Shown: positions 1-11,180 of the stretch, piece after piece
Position numbering within the stretch: position 1 is the first letter of the stretch
Layout: each line of letters begins with the position of its first letter
Source of the DNA: Bacteroidales bacterium
Lineage (GTDB): Bacteria > Bacteroidota > Bacteroidia > Bacteroidales > VadinHA17
Direction of reading: 5' to 3'
Assembly (NCBI GenBank): GCA_016715075.1
Contig: JADKBK010000021.1
Location: forward strand, 14,281 to 78,280
Length of the DNA stretch: 64,000 bases
Position numbers and translations under genes: made by a program
Notes under the pieces: generated by a model
Database searches by the model: none
Told to the model about the DNA's origin: nothing
Seen by the model: only the letters and a program-made list of their open reading frames with translations

Positions 1-2799
1 AGATACCATAAGGGCAAAGGAAGAATTCCTTGCTATGAAAAAGGCAGGAATAACCGGTTTTGACATGTTTGAAATAGGTGTTCCTGAGGAGGATACAATG
101 ATCCCCGGGGACCAGCATTTTTAAGCGACGAATCCCTTAAAGTTATAAAATTTGTAGTCGGTGAGGCAGGAAAACTTGGCTTGCAGGTTGGCTTAAACCT
201 GGCAAGCAGCTGGAATGCAGGCGGAAGCTGGATACTTCCTGAAAATGCAGGTAAATCACTCTATTTTTCAAAAGCTGCAATTAAAGGGGGGTCTGGAATT
301 GAACGGATTAAAATACCATTTCCGGAAATCACCGCCAAAGGCAATGTAGGCAAATCATCTATTAAATATGGGGCTGATGGCCGGCCTGTATACTATGAAG
401 ATGTGGCAATACTTGCAATACCTGCTGAATCTGGTAAAAATCAGGCAGATACATCAAAGATTATAAACATCTCAGGTTTTTTTGATCCGTTAAATGATCA
501 ACTCACGTGGAATGTTCCAGCCGGAAACTGGGATATTCACCGCTATGTTTGTTCGAATTCCGGTCAACAGCTGGTACTGCCCAGCCCTCTCTCCGCAGGC
601 CTGACTGTCGATCATTTTGATTCAGCTGCCGTCAGGATTCACCTAATGCATTTCATTAACAGGTTAGAACCTGTATTGGGTGATTTCAGAAACACAGCCC
701 TGAAAAGCTTTTACCTGGCAAGCTATGAAGCAAGAGGATTTGTCTGGACATCAACATTACTATCTGAATTCAGAAAAATCAATGGTTACGATTTAGATAA
801 GCTTATTCCCTCTCTGTTTGATAAGGAACTTTTTGATGAGGTGACTAATGACAGAGTTCAGGCAGATTTCAAAAAAACCCTTTCAGAATTGATGATCAAT
901 AATTTATACAGGACGGCTAAAAGAATTTGCAACAATTATGGCTTAAAAATAAATTGCGAAGCCGGAGGCCCGGGATACCCATTATATAATGGCCCGGCAG
1001 AACCCCTGAAGGCATTAGGGGCACTTGATATTCCAAGGGGAGAGTTCTGGGTAAAGCATTCGAGGCTTTATAAGGATATCAATAGTAAGGATAGCATTGA
1101 TATATTGCGTGTTGTGAAGGAGGTAGCAGCAGCCTCTCATATTTATAACAGGGGAATTGTTGAAGAAGAATCATTTACATCGTTTCAGCAGTGGCAGGAG
1201 GGACCATCAGATCTGAAACCTGTTGGAGACCGTGCGTTCTGTGAGGGTATGAATCGTGTTGTCTTTCATGGATTCAGCCATAACCCATCAGGTACAGGGT
1301 TTCCCGGAATTGTATATCATGCCGGTACTCATTTTAATGACAAAAGAGTTTGGTGGCCAATGGTCAACCCTTTTATAGATTATTTATCCCGTATATCCTC
1401 GATAGCCAGGGAAGCCGGTTTCTTCGCAGATGTCCTGTATTACTATGGCGATATAATACCGAAATCAGTAACTCCAAAGAATACAAGTTTTACTGCGGGC
1501 AGCGGCTATGATTATGAAGTCATAAATACGGATGTACTCCTGAATAAGGTTTCTGTAAAAGACGGAAAACTGATCCTGCCCTGGGGAGCTGAATTCAGCA
1601 TCCTGGTTTTAAAATATGAAGAGACTATAAATCCTCTGGTTCTGATTAAACTTAATGAACTGGCAAAGCAGGGTGCCATCATTATTGGTGCAAAACCATT
1701 AATGGTAACAGATTTGAAGAACCAGCCTGATAACAAAATGAAATATGAATCCTTATTGAATCAGTTATGGATGGAAATCAATGGCAAGGCTACAAATGCA
1801 TTGCAACTCAGAGGAAAGATATTTTCAGGGATCAGAACAGAAGAAATCCTGAAAGCACTTGAGCTTTATCCGGATCTGGATTTTCCTCCGGAATGTGCCT
1901 CACTTACTGATTTTATCCACTATAAAAAGGGGGATATGGATTTCTATTTTATAAGAAACACAAGCGATAAATGGAGCACAGTCAAATATGGTTTCAGGCA
2001 GAATTCCAAAATACCTGAATTATGGAATCCCCAAACCGGTGAAATTATTCAGGTCCCTTTTTATAAGCAGGAGGAAATACATCTAAGAATCCCTTTAACC
2101 CTTGCTCCGTACGGCTCCTGCTTTATTGTCTTCAGAACAGGAAGCACTCAGTCCCATTACACTGACGTTTTTGATGCAAAACAAAAACCGCCAATGATGG
2201 AATTTACCGGAAATGGGATCCTATTTTTGCGTGACGGAATATATAATCTTCAGATAAACAATGAATTAAAGAGTGTAAAAATCAGTCATAAAACTCAGAC
2301 CATTGATGGTCCCTGGAAGATATCATTCACAAAAGGATGGGGAGCTCCTGATTCAGCAATTTTTTCAGAACTGACCTCCTGGACAAACAGCAGTATTAAT
2401 GGAATCAGGTATTATTCAGGAACTGGTACTTACAGGAAAGCATTTAAGTATACCGGACAGGTACCAGCTGCAAAGTATAAGAGGATCTATTTAGATCTCG
2501 GTGAATTATCTAAAGTAGCTCAGGTTTGGCTAAACGACAAGGATCTGGGAATATTCTGGACCAGGCCGTATAAAGCTGACATCACAGATTATATTCAGAG
2601 AGGAGAGAACAAACTGGTTGTCAAAATCGCAAATGTATGGTCGAACAGGCTCACAGGGGATGCGATTACCGGGGAAAAATTCACAAATACCAATATTACA
2701 GGAAATGGGGATAACCTGACGCCATGGGTCGAGGTTCCACTGGTCGAATCTGGTTTACTTGGTCCTGTTACAATTCAGACTTCAGATCTTGTGGAATAG
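1..2799 (+). CDS. GH106-type alpha-L-rhamnosidase, 5'-truncated and frameshifted
   Basis: Secreted glycosidase likely to remove terminal alpha-L-rhamnose from a plant- or algal-type polysaccharide. The start lies before the window. Reading frame 2 is open from base 2 and gives TIRAKEEFLAMKKAGITGF, then stops at 122-124. Frame 1 takes over with FLSDESLKVIKFVV and runs to 2799. One missing G in the CCCCGGGG run at 103-110 would rejoin the two as MIPGGPAFLSDESLK. The large body carries GH106 hallmarks: NRVVFHGFSHNPSG, YHAGTHFNDKRVWWP and the preceding IVEEESFTS acidic stretch. The last ~170 residues form a GH2-like sugar-binding beta-sandwich (QVWLNDKDLGIFWTRPYKADI). The family assignment is from recognised motifs; the exact substrate is inferred. 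A second GH106-like gene lies convergently downstream. Confidence 0.8.
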
Positions 2800-2812
2800 C
2801 GGAATTTCCGCT
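2798..2812. terminator. small hairpin between convergent genes
   Basis: The inverted repeat AGCGG-AATTT-CCGCT overlaps the stop codon of the GH106 gene and lies 36 bases before the end of the convergent gene. The stem is only 5 bp and is followed by TAATTATAAG rather than a proper T tract, so it is at best a weak bidirectional terminator. Confidence 0.25.
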
Positions 2813-2847
2813 TAATTATAAGTGATATTTTTAAAATCCATCACTGC

Positions 2848-5800
2848 TTATTCAATTGCAGATACTCTGAAATCCTGCATCAGTCCATAATCGAGCAGTG
2901 AATAAGAAGCTCCCCCTGGTTGTTTTTCAGGGGCTTTTATAAAATTAGCAGGCCTCCCTCCCACTCCATGCGGATACAAGACATGATGGGGACCCAGAGT
3001 ATTTTTTAAGCTTCCAGTTACAAAAATGTCAATTATATTCTCTCCCTGTGTAAGTTCTGTTGTTAAATATGAGGATTTGGTCTGAATAATTCCAACCTCT
3101 TTGCCATTGATATTTACCGAAGCCACAGTGCCTGACCATGATGGCAATTCTATTCTGAACCTGCCTTTTTTATTCGTGTTTAAAATCTTTGAATATTTTA
3201 CAGACTGACCGTAAAAAGGCATTCCCTGCCCTTTCCAGGAACCAAAAGTCAGGTTCTTAGGAGCAACTATTTCCCAGCCATGCTCAGCAGGTTCAAGTCC
3301 GAAATTACCAAGTATGTAAACTGGTTCCGTTTCACAATTGACACTGAAAGGATCAGCAACCAGACTCACTGTATTGTTGCCTTGCCTCAACTGTTTTTCT
3401 ATATCAAACTGGTAAAAATCAGGATCAAGCCAGGTTTCGCCATTCTCAGGCTGAATAACTGTACCGTTCAGTGAGACTGTATAAAGCCAGGGTCTTTCCA
3501 CCACCAGCTTCATCCCTTTAATATGACATCTTGCCCGATTGTAAAATCATAAGAGACCTCAAATCTGTCGCCTTTTTTGTAGTCTTTCTGCCTGTCGAGA
3601 ATTTCTGTCCGGAACTGGGAAGATCGGAACCATGGATTCCCGTTTCTAAATCCGAAATACCTGAAGATGGAATCGCATGCATGTTTAAAATACATCTCAG
3701 TTTCCTGACCGGTTCCAATTTTCATCCTGAGATAATCCAGGTTAAGGATATTCGGTCCGGATGGGGAAATTACAGTTAAAGAGCCGCTTACCGGCTTTGC
3801 TTCTTCTTCTTTTGCTGCCGGCGCCTGGTTGACCACTTTGTCATTAAAAACGTACACCAGACAGCTCCCCGATGGACCTGGCTTAATCTGAAATAAAACT
3901 TTATCACCCGATTTTTGATATGCTACCGGCAGTTCTTTCCCTGTTTCAGCAGATAATTCCTCAACAGATGCTCCTTTTATGATAACATCAGCAACAGAGG
4001 AACTGTCGGTGCTGAAATTGGAGAAGAAAATCAATTCTCCGTCATCCATCCTTCGGCGGTGATGATATAATTGACCCGAACGGGTAACACTGACACTGAA
4101 ATCCGGATCAGTTAATGATGTTTCAATTATTTCACGGGTCAGAAAAGGATACTTAAGCCATGACTTTTCAGATACCAGGTCTGCCAGTTTAGCGGATGGC
4201 TCAGCGTTAATGTATCTTACGCCATCTCCAAGCTGCATGACTCTACCACCATTGGAAACATACTTTTTAATCAGGAGATATGTTGATTCCTCGAAATTAT
4301 CCATAAAATCAGGGACAATAACCAGATCATAACTGCACTGATTAATGCAAAAGGTTTGACCTGTGATTTTACCATGATCACGGATAATATGTTCGGAACC
4401 AAGATCGTACTCAACCTGACTTTTTTCAAGCAGGTCCAGCAAACTTCTGAATGCCGGATTTATCTCCTTAAAGCGGTTATTTACTTTATTAGTATCCAGG
4501 AGAGTAATACATCCAGGCTGTTGTGGTTCGGTTCAAGTATCAGGATCCTGTTTTTCTGCTTTCCGGAGGAGAGTGCGACCGACAATCTTCCAAAATAATC
4601 ATTCTGATAATGGTATTGTTTCCAATACGGCGCATATGGACCGAATGCAGGAGGATAGTCAAATTTCCGGTCACCCGAAAGTGACATATAGGATAGGTGC
4701 TGATTCAGAAGATTGACTCCCAGGACATAAGCCCAATCACCGTTTCGTTTCATCTCTTCAAAGGTGAATTCCCATCCTGAACCTCCATACATTTCACAAA
4801 GAGCCCGGGCCTGTCCAAACTGATTCACTGCGGAAGAAAGCTCCTTTACAACCCGGATATTTCCAAACTGGTCAGGTCGGATTTCCTGTGAATTATACAG
4901 GAGGTCGATAGCTGGTACCTGATGGTATTCGTACATGGCCATGTTATCTGGGCCTTCCGAAGGGTCCGGCCAGGCATGTTCCCAGTAATGCCCGGTCCAT
5001 GATAAATTATTCTCCTCACAGTAAGCTGACATTGGTAATGACCATCGCCGGATAAACATATCAAGGATTGTGGCATGATAGTCATGCCGGATTTTCATCC
5101 AGTTACCAGTCTCATCAATTAATGAAATCATATCAGGTTCAAGATCATAGCCATGTAATTCCCTGAAACTTGAAGCCAGGTCTGGTGTCCAGCGGATGGT
5201 TCCTTCAACATCGGTGTTGGTATGTGGTTCGTCCGAGAATATTCCCTTGATGGTCTTTCCGAATTCATCACCAACAGAGTTTTTATAACCGGGAAATGTT
5301 ATATCTATAAATTTCTGTGTAACTCCTTTTACAAGGAGATCGGTATAGGAATAACCAGCATACCAGGCTGATTTGTTAAAATCCTGTAAAGCCAAAACCA
5401 TATACTGCCCTGACGATCCGATTTCCACTTTTTCTGCCGATGTGATGTCCTTCCAATTCCCTTCAACTTTTTTAAAGACATATTTAACCCTCAGATTTTT
5501 ATCGATAGTTAAAGTGTCCATCTGATATGGCACCAGTCTGACGCCCTGGTCATATGATTCCGGCATTTGTTCATTAACATGTCCCCCGGCAAAGCCGCTC
5601 GGATAAGAATTTTCATCGTATATCCAGAGTTGAAGATCCAGTTTCTTTGCAGCTTCTGTAGAGTATTTCACAAGATCGAACCATTCAGGTGAAAGATATT
5701 CGGTTATTAATCCGTAACGGGGGTGAAGGAATACACCTCCAAAACCTTCCTTCTTATATTCATGAAGAGTACGATCAATATCAGAACGTGTAACATCTTT

Positions 5801-5968
5801 ATTCCAAACCCAGAATGGAGCCGGCCTGTATTCTGATGTGGGATCAGAAAATTCTGAGATCAGCTGCTCATATGTATTGATTTGCGGAGATGGATTTAAG
5901 TTCTCCTTCTGAGCACATGCCAAAAGACAGAACAGTACCGGAATAAGTGTGGACAACTTAAATTTCAT
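2848..5968 (-). CDS. GH106-like secreted glycosidase lipoprotein, three frameshifts
   Basis: Predicted outer-membrane or periplasmic lipoprotein (signal MKFKLSTLIPVLFCLLAC, Cys18) related to GH106 rhamnosidases. Three open segments read as one ~1040-residue protein: 5968-4481, ~4490-3510 and 3513-2848. The first carries the barrel start (YRPAPFWVWNKDVTRSDI, FGGVFLHPRYGLITEYL, LWIYDENSYPSGFAGG) and ends mid-domain. One extra base near 4526-4530 and another near 4495-4498 restore EPTTTAWMYYSPDTNKVNN. A third near 3516-3524 joins VILKG to MKLVVERPWLYTVSLNG, the C-terminal beta-sandwich (LPSWSGTVASVNINGKEVG). The ATGA overlap at the third break could instead mean two coupled genes, but the domain logic favours one. 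It is divergent from the gene at 6337. Either a recent pseudogene or consensus errors. Confidence 0.7.
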
Positions 5969-6030
5969 AGCACATCATTTCAATTCATTAATTCATTCTG
6001 AGTCCGCTCAAAAATACTTAAAATTGAAAC

Positions 6031-6124
6031 TGCCACTAAGACACCAAGACACTAAGTCTCTCAATAGCTTAATATTCTGTCGTTTAACCTTGGTGCATCT
6101 TTGTGACTTTGCGCCTTAGTGGCA
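6031..6124. repeat. imperfect inverted repeat in divergent intergenic gap
   Basis: The 368-base gap 5969-6336 separates divergent genes. It holds an imperfect inverted repeat: TGCCACTAAGACACCAAGACAC near 6031-6052 pairs roughly with CTTGGTGCATC...GCCTTAGTGGCA at 6089-6124, the outermost ~10 bases best. It could be a small dispersed element or form a long stem. I see no convincing promoter in the rest of the gap, which is A/T-rich. Confidence 0.45.
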
Positions 6125-6336
6125 AAAAGAAATTCGCAGTGGACTCAATTCTAATAAGCAAAACAAGGTACAAAAATTATGAAACAGTGGAGCTAAATTC
6201 TTATCTTTATCGCTATGCAATAGCAATTAGGTAAGTTGATTAACTAAAATATAAACAGTAACATCAAAACCGGCTTCATTGCATATTATAAATTATTCAG
6301 TATTCTTGTTTCTTTGAAAATAAAAATGCTCGATCT

Positions 6337-7898
6337 ATGAAAATATTAAAAGGCTCTTTGGTAGTTTTCTTCCTGATGACCGCTCTGGCGGTTATTCTTA
6401 ACTCCTGTGTTCATAAGGGAGCAGATATTGGAATTACACCAGATGAATTGGCCACAGAAATGATCAATAACCCTGAATTTGTTGCAAATGCAAATGGCGA
6501 GAATTTTTGCTGGCATGCAAGAGTGGGACTGGATCAGTTTCTTGAGAACTTTGAATTGACAAAAGATACCAAATGGCTCGATGCCGGCATTAAATATTAC
6601 GATTTTCTAATAAGTAAAATGGCTACAGATCCCGATGGATATAAAGGCTGGATAGGGGTTTATGGTTATGATGACAATTACTGGCAGGATGCTCTTGTTG
6701 GGGATGCAATACTTATCGAAGGCATACTCGATTTTTCAGTCCTTGTACTGGAAGATAAAACCTTAAACAACAAGTACGGGGAGAAAGCCAGATCCTATGC
6801 AGAAATTGCAAAAAGAGATTTTGTGGAAAAATGGGACAAGAGGGGCTGCTGGATTGAGGATGGTCCCTATGGTGGTTATATTGAATTTGGCAAATTCCTT
6901 GACAAAAATAATCTTAAGAAATGGATAGAAGCTCCTGAGGAATCCAGAGTAGGCATCAGTCATCCTTTCAATAAACAGTTCGATGCAGCAAGAGTCTGCC
7001 TAAGGCTGTACAGAATAACCGGTGACAAGATTTACCATGATCGGGCAGAAAAGATATATATTACAGCAAAGAGTCACTTCCAGTATTTTGATAATCATTA
7101 CTGCTGGAACTATTATGAACCGCTTTACCCGGGAGATGTCGACATGAACAAACGGGATACACGTCACGGGGTCTGGGTGCATCCGTGGCGTTCAGGTTAT
7201 ACAGCACGGGAGGTTGAGGATATAGCCGAAGCATACCATTACGGGATTGTCTTTGATGAACAGGATATAAAAAGGATCATAAATACAAATCTTGAAGTGA
7301 TGTGGAATAAAGATACTGTTAATCCACGCTTCAGAAGCTCAAACGGTCTGGGCGGAGATTCCGACACCACAGGGTTGGCAGATTTTCAGAGAGCCTGGGG
7401 ACATTCTAATGTAACAAAGAATTCAGGTGAACTATGGACAGGATTACTCGATTTTGACCAGAATATTCGCGATCTGTATGAACTCAGATTCAAAAAGATT
7501 CGACTTCAGTTGAGTACCTACGGTATAAAAAATATGTTAGTGAAAACCCTCCCTCATTTAAAAGAAAATATGTAAAAGGTGAAGTCTCTGTTCCGGTCAT
7601 TAATTTCACAGAATGCAAAGAGCTTAATCTGGCGACTGTTCTTCCACATAGCATAAGTGAAGGTAAAGAATCAATAATCATCTGTCAATCATGGATCCCT
7701 GGCGATCTTCAGATTGATATGTATTCAACTGATAACAAAAAGATATGCAATCTTTTCAATGGAAAAATCGGTGAGGGGATGTTTATGATCACCTGGAATG
7801 GTAAAGACCAGGAAAAGATAGCCGCCTATAAAGGTGATTATAAGATAAGGTGGACAATAGGAAACGGATACCGTGAATTCCCCATAATGATAAACTGA
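6337..7898 (+). CDS. (alpha/alpha)-barrel-type secreted lipoprotein with FlgD-like C-terminus, frameshifted
   Basis: N-terminal signal ending in ILNSC (Cys24) suggests an exported, probably lipid-anchored protein. Residues ~40-390 are helix-rich with repeated aromatic/Gly signatures (FCWHARVGLDQFLENF, GVYGYDDNYWQDALVGDA, WVHPWRSGYTAREVEDIAEAYHYG) resembling six-hairpin glycosidases or lyases; I cannot name the family. The frame breaks at the A run 7492-7496. Adding one A continues the protein as RFKKDSTSVEYLRYKKYV, and it then runs to the TGA at 7896-7898. That tail (IPGDLQIDMYSTDNKK ... GMFMITWNGKDQEKIAAYKG) is a FlgD/secretion-tail-like Ig fold: hydrophobic strand, Asp-Asn turn, TWNGKD, then YKGDY. 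Without the correction the protein ends early at 7575. About 521 residues when repaired. Confidence 0.55.
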
Positions 7899-7949
7899 GG
7901 AATTAACCAAGCCCATAACTGAGGAAGATAATAATATTCAGGTGTCGGA

Positions 7950-10626
7950 TTATTTTGCTGAGAAGGTAGCTTCTTCGGCTATTTTTGAATAAATATCTCT
8001 CGCTTTTTTATATCTCTCCTGCACAATATCCAGATCGTGTGTAAAAAAACTGTTCCATTTTCCACCGGGAGAAGTATTCACTATCATATTTTCAATCCAT
8101 TTAACGTAGAATAGTGCATCTTCGGCGCTTGCACGGACAGGCGTATTGTTAACATTAATATAGACTGGTGAGGTATGGGTCTGGTGCATTTCTTCGTTCA
8201 TTCTGCGGGCGCAGAGCCAGCTGCTATTTTTAAAGTCGAGTTTAGCCTTAAGAATTACAGGCTCTCCTGGCTTGGAAATACCTTCCTGAAGTAGCAACGA
8301 CTTTGCCATTACAAACTAATTCTATTCGACCTGATAATTCCACTATGGCTGTCCACACCACATTTACATTGACAGTCCCCTCATCCTTGATTGCAACCTC
8401 ATCGCCAGGTCCAAAGTCATTACTCACTTTCAAATCCAGAAATTCAGTATGTCCGTTTGTTGCTACAACTGTTCTTCCATTTTTTATACCTTCTATCCAT
8501 CGCCTGTATGTCAAAGGCTGATCTTTAATATCGACATAGGTAAGTACTGAACCTAAAGGCCGCAGGCAGGGTCCATCTGTTCCTGCACACCACCCTGGTC
8601 TGAAACCACAGTTAAGGATTTTATAATATGCATTAATTGCAGCATCGTTTGGCCAGTGATCCTCCATTAAAAAATCAATGGTTCCCAGTGCTGTCTCCAC
8701 CGGATATTCTATTGGTGTACAACAGCTTAACTCATTCACTATAGTGTCATCTAAATATTGCATATGAACAAATCCTCTTATCGCATCTTGTTTCCTTCCC
8801 CATTCCAGTATTTTATAGGCAGACTCATCCCAGATCACATGAGCCTCCTTCAATCCAAGTAAGATTAAATGACCACCAAGGGCCTTATTCCCAACTACAT
8901 TACCAACTGGATCAAAATGCCATTCTGCATCATAATGGACTATGCGTCCGGGTTTGGATTGAGGTGCATCGGTGCCGTTAACTTTGGGCAGGTCCACTTC
9001 GAAACCAACTCCTTCTCCGTTCCCGACATCAGCTGATACTGATATTACTGCCAGATCAGCACCCTCCATTAATGTTATCAAATCTGTTTCCGGTATGAAT
9101 GAAAATATTTTATTGCAATTATACCTGTGCACATGCGGATCACCTGCATACCAGCCAGACGGCTCAGGTCTCTGAGATGCTATTGTCACGGTTGTAACCG
9201 TACTTGTAATTCCCGAAATGGAATATATACTATTTCCCGGAATATAAGCAGTTAACATATTGCCATTTACCGAGATATCACCGGACTTTGGTAAGACATT
9301 GAGGCTGTCAGTATAAACCATCTCCAGATAGGAAATTGAAGGCAGATTCTTTAAAAATCCCTTCAAATTAATAGTGGAGGATGTTTTGTTTGATCCGGTA
9401 ATTGTAAATCTTCCGGAATAAGGATCATGGAATGAAAGTAACTCCAGATCTTTTCCGGGGTCAGAAGTCCCAATACGATAAGAGCCAGGGAACACATTCT
9501 TAGTGATTTGAGAAATAGTATATAATTGTTCCTTTGGGGAAAAAGATCTTGTAGTTTCATCATAGCTCATTAAACCGTCGTGATCTGATTCTGAATGAGG
9601 ATGTTCATACGGGTTGCTAAAGCCTTCCCAGATAACAGCATACGATCCATTTTTCAGGAGTTGGAATAGATTATTTACACATTCACCTGTAGATTTGTAC
9701 TTCGGTCCCGTCATCTTTCCATTGTCAGGTCCGTTGTAACCTGATGTCAGGCTGGGCTGCCAATAAGCTGATAAGTGATTTGATTCTGTACCGGGACTAA
9801 AACCTGTATGATCGAGATTCGCATGTGCCACTTTCGCCATAATAACAGAATCGGCCAGAATTTCAGCAATAAATTTAATGGTTCCGTTCTTAGTACTGCT
9901 AATATCAGGCACAACCATTTTAGGTTCAATTAAACTAAACTGCAATTCTGCTTTATCAATCCTGTCCGCAAGTTTTCGCATTAACCGTGTTAATTGATGT
10001 GCATCTATTGATAGCCCCTCATCCTGGGTATCAGCCAGGTTCAATGGGGTAAAATAAGCGAAGTAAAGCTTCCTGACACGCCATGCATACATGAGAAAGG
10101 ATAATTCCATCTCCACAAATTCATCTTCATATTCGGGACTAATTTTATTTTTCCCCATCCACTCCGGAACAGCTCCGGTAAAATCAACGAATAAGCCATA
10201 CATTATGGCATGTTTGTTTAAATGTTCAAGAGTGTTCCATATCTTTTGAAATTTTGGAGTTTCATATAATTTATTATAATAATTCCAATTCATATTAAAT
10301 GGATCACCATTATCATTCAAATCCTCGAATCCACTTCCCATTTCGACATTTACCTTACAGATAATGAAATTCATAGAATCCGTAAGTATGTCAAGAGCTG
10401 GCAGGAGTTCGGTATTATTCCAGATTTCAGGATTGACACTTACCCCAAAACCATGAATCTGCTGAAATCTTTCAGCTCCGTCAATTTCAACAGATAAACT
10501 TTTTTTTGAGTCTGAATTTTGACAGGAAACGCCTTGTATCACAAGATAAATAAGAAGACAGTTAATCAGTATGATTGCCGGAATATTTTTCTGTCTGTTT
10601 CTAAAATGTGAGGCATGGTTTTCCAT
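7950..10626 (-). CDS. GH30-like TIM-barrel fused to CehA/McbA-type PHP metallohydrolase, frameshifted near the end
   Basis: Exported (signal through IYLVIQGVSC), about 892 residues after repair. The N-terminal half resembles clan GH-A/GH30 barrels: it opens with RFQQIHGFGVSVNPEIWNN, with candidate catalytic acids in SLIEPKMVVP and AVIWEGFSNPYEHP, followed by a beta-sandwich (residues ~390-480). From ~490 a CehA/McbA-like PHP domain starts with the metal motif AGDPHVHR (Asp496, His498, His500) and continues through EAHVIWDES, GFVHMQYLD and GWCAGTDGPC. The frame breaks near 8281-8286. One extra base separates GKVVATSG from GISKPGEPVILKAKLDF, so the tail ARRMNEEMHQTHTSPVYIN continues to 7950. 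The barrel-PHP fusion is unusual. It overlaps the DoxX gene by 61 bases, implying co-transcription. Confidence 0.65.
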
Positions 10627-11138
10627 AAGACAACTTTTTCAAACCGATTTTGCCTTTTATGAATATATCTGTCAATCCCTGTGATATGACTCGTTGGAAA
10701 CAGGATCAACACGAAAAGTGCTGCCATTTCAATAAGATTTTTATTTACAATCCAGTAACTGCCTTCTGCAGGAGAATTTATAACCACTGTTGAAAAAGGG
10801 GGATAGGCAAAATAATAGAGTAACAATAAAACTATCCCGAAAAGTTTAAAAGGCCGTGCAAACAAACCGATAAAAAGGCTTAAGCCTATCAGAATCAATC
10901 CCCACATATTAACAGGATCGATAATATTCATAATTGCCGGATTTGCCCCCATTGCATGAAATATACCTGAAAAGGGGCCAACCGATCCCAGAAGATATGA
11001 TTTTGCTGTCCATGCCGGGGTGGAGAATAGTTTTGCAAATCCTTCATATAAGAAGTGCCAGCCAATAAGTACCCGAAGAAATGTTAATGAGAATATCTGC
11101 AGATCAGAATAATATTGTGAGATGCTATCTTTTTTCAT
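10566..11138 (-). CDS. DoxX-family membrane protein
   Basis: Integral membrane protein with four hydrophobic segments: FSLTFLRVLIGWHFLYEGFAK, WGLILIGLSLFIGLFA, FGIVLLLLYYFAYPPFS and LIEMAALFVLILFPTSHI. The RVLIGWHFLYEGFAKL opening and the GLFARPFKLFG loop are typical of DoxX/TQO small-subunit-like proteins, whose role here is unknown (quinone-linked or redox roles are known in the family). I start at the ATG at 11138 (MKKDSISQYY) because the residues upstream add nothing recognisable; an ATG 30 bases earlier is possible. It sits between a Tat-exported oxidoreductase and the GH30-like fusion and may support electron flow for a periplasmic oxidoreductase, which is only an inference from position. 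Confidence 0.75.
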   Translation of the reverse strand: MKKDSISQYYSDLQIFSLTFLRVLIGWHFLYEGFAKLFSTPAWTAKSYLLGSVGPFSGIFHAMGANPAIMNIIDPVNMWGLILIGLSLFIGLFARPFKLFGIVLLLLYYFAYPPFSTVVINSPAEGSYWIVNKNLIEMAALFVLILFPTSHITGIDRYIHKRQNRFEKVVLWKTMPHILETDRKIFRQSY

Positions 11139-11180
11139 AATGATTTGGTTTGATGAACAATAATTCAAACTAATATCGTC

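Noticed and set aside
2848..3513. The last 221 residues as a separate gene with a coupled ATGA start
   Set aside because: Its content is a C-terminal beta-sandwich continuing the upstream protein, it has no signal peptide, and a one-base shift joins it without residue loss.
5969..6336. tRNA or small RNA gene in the inverted repeat region
   Set aside because: The arms do not form a cloverleaf and the stem is imperfect; no promoter or terminator frames it.
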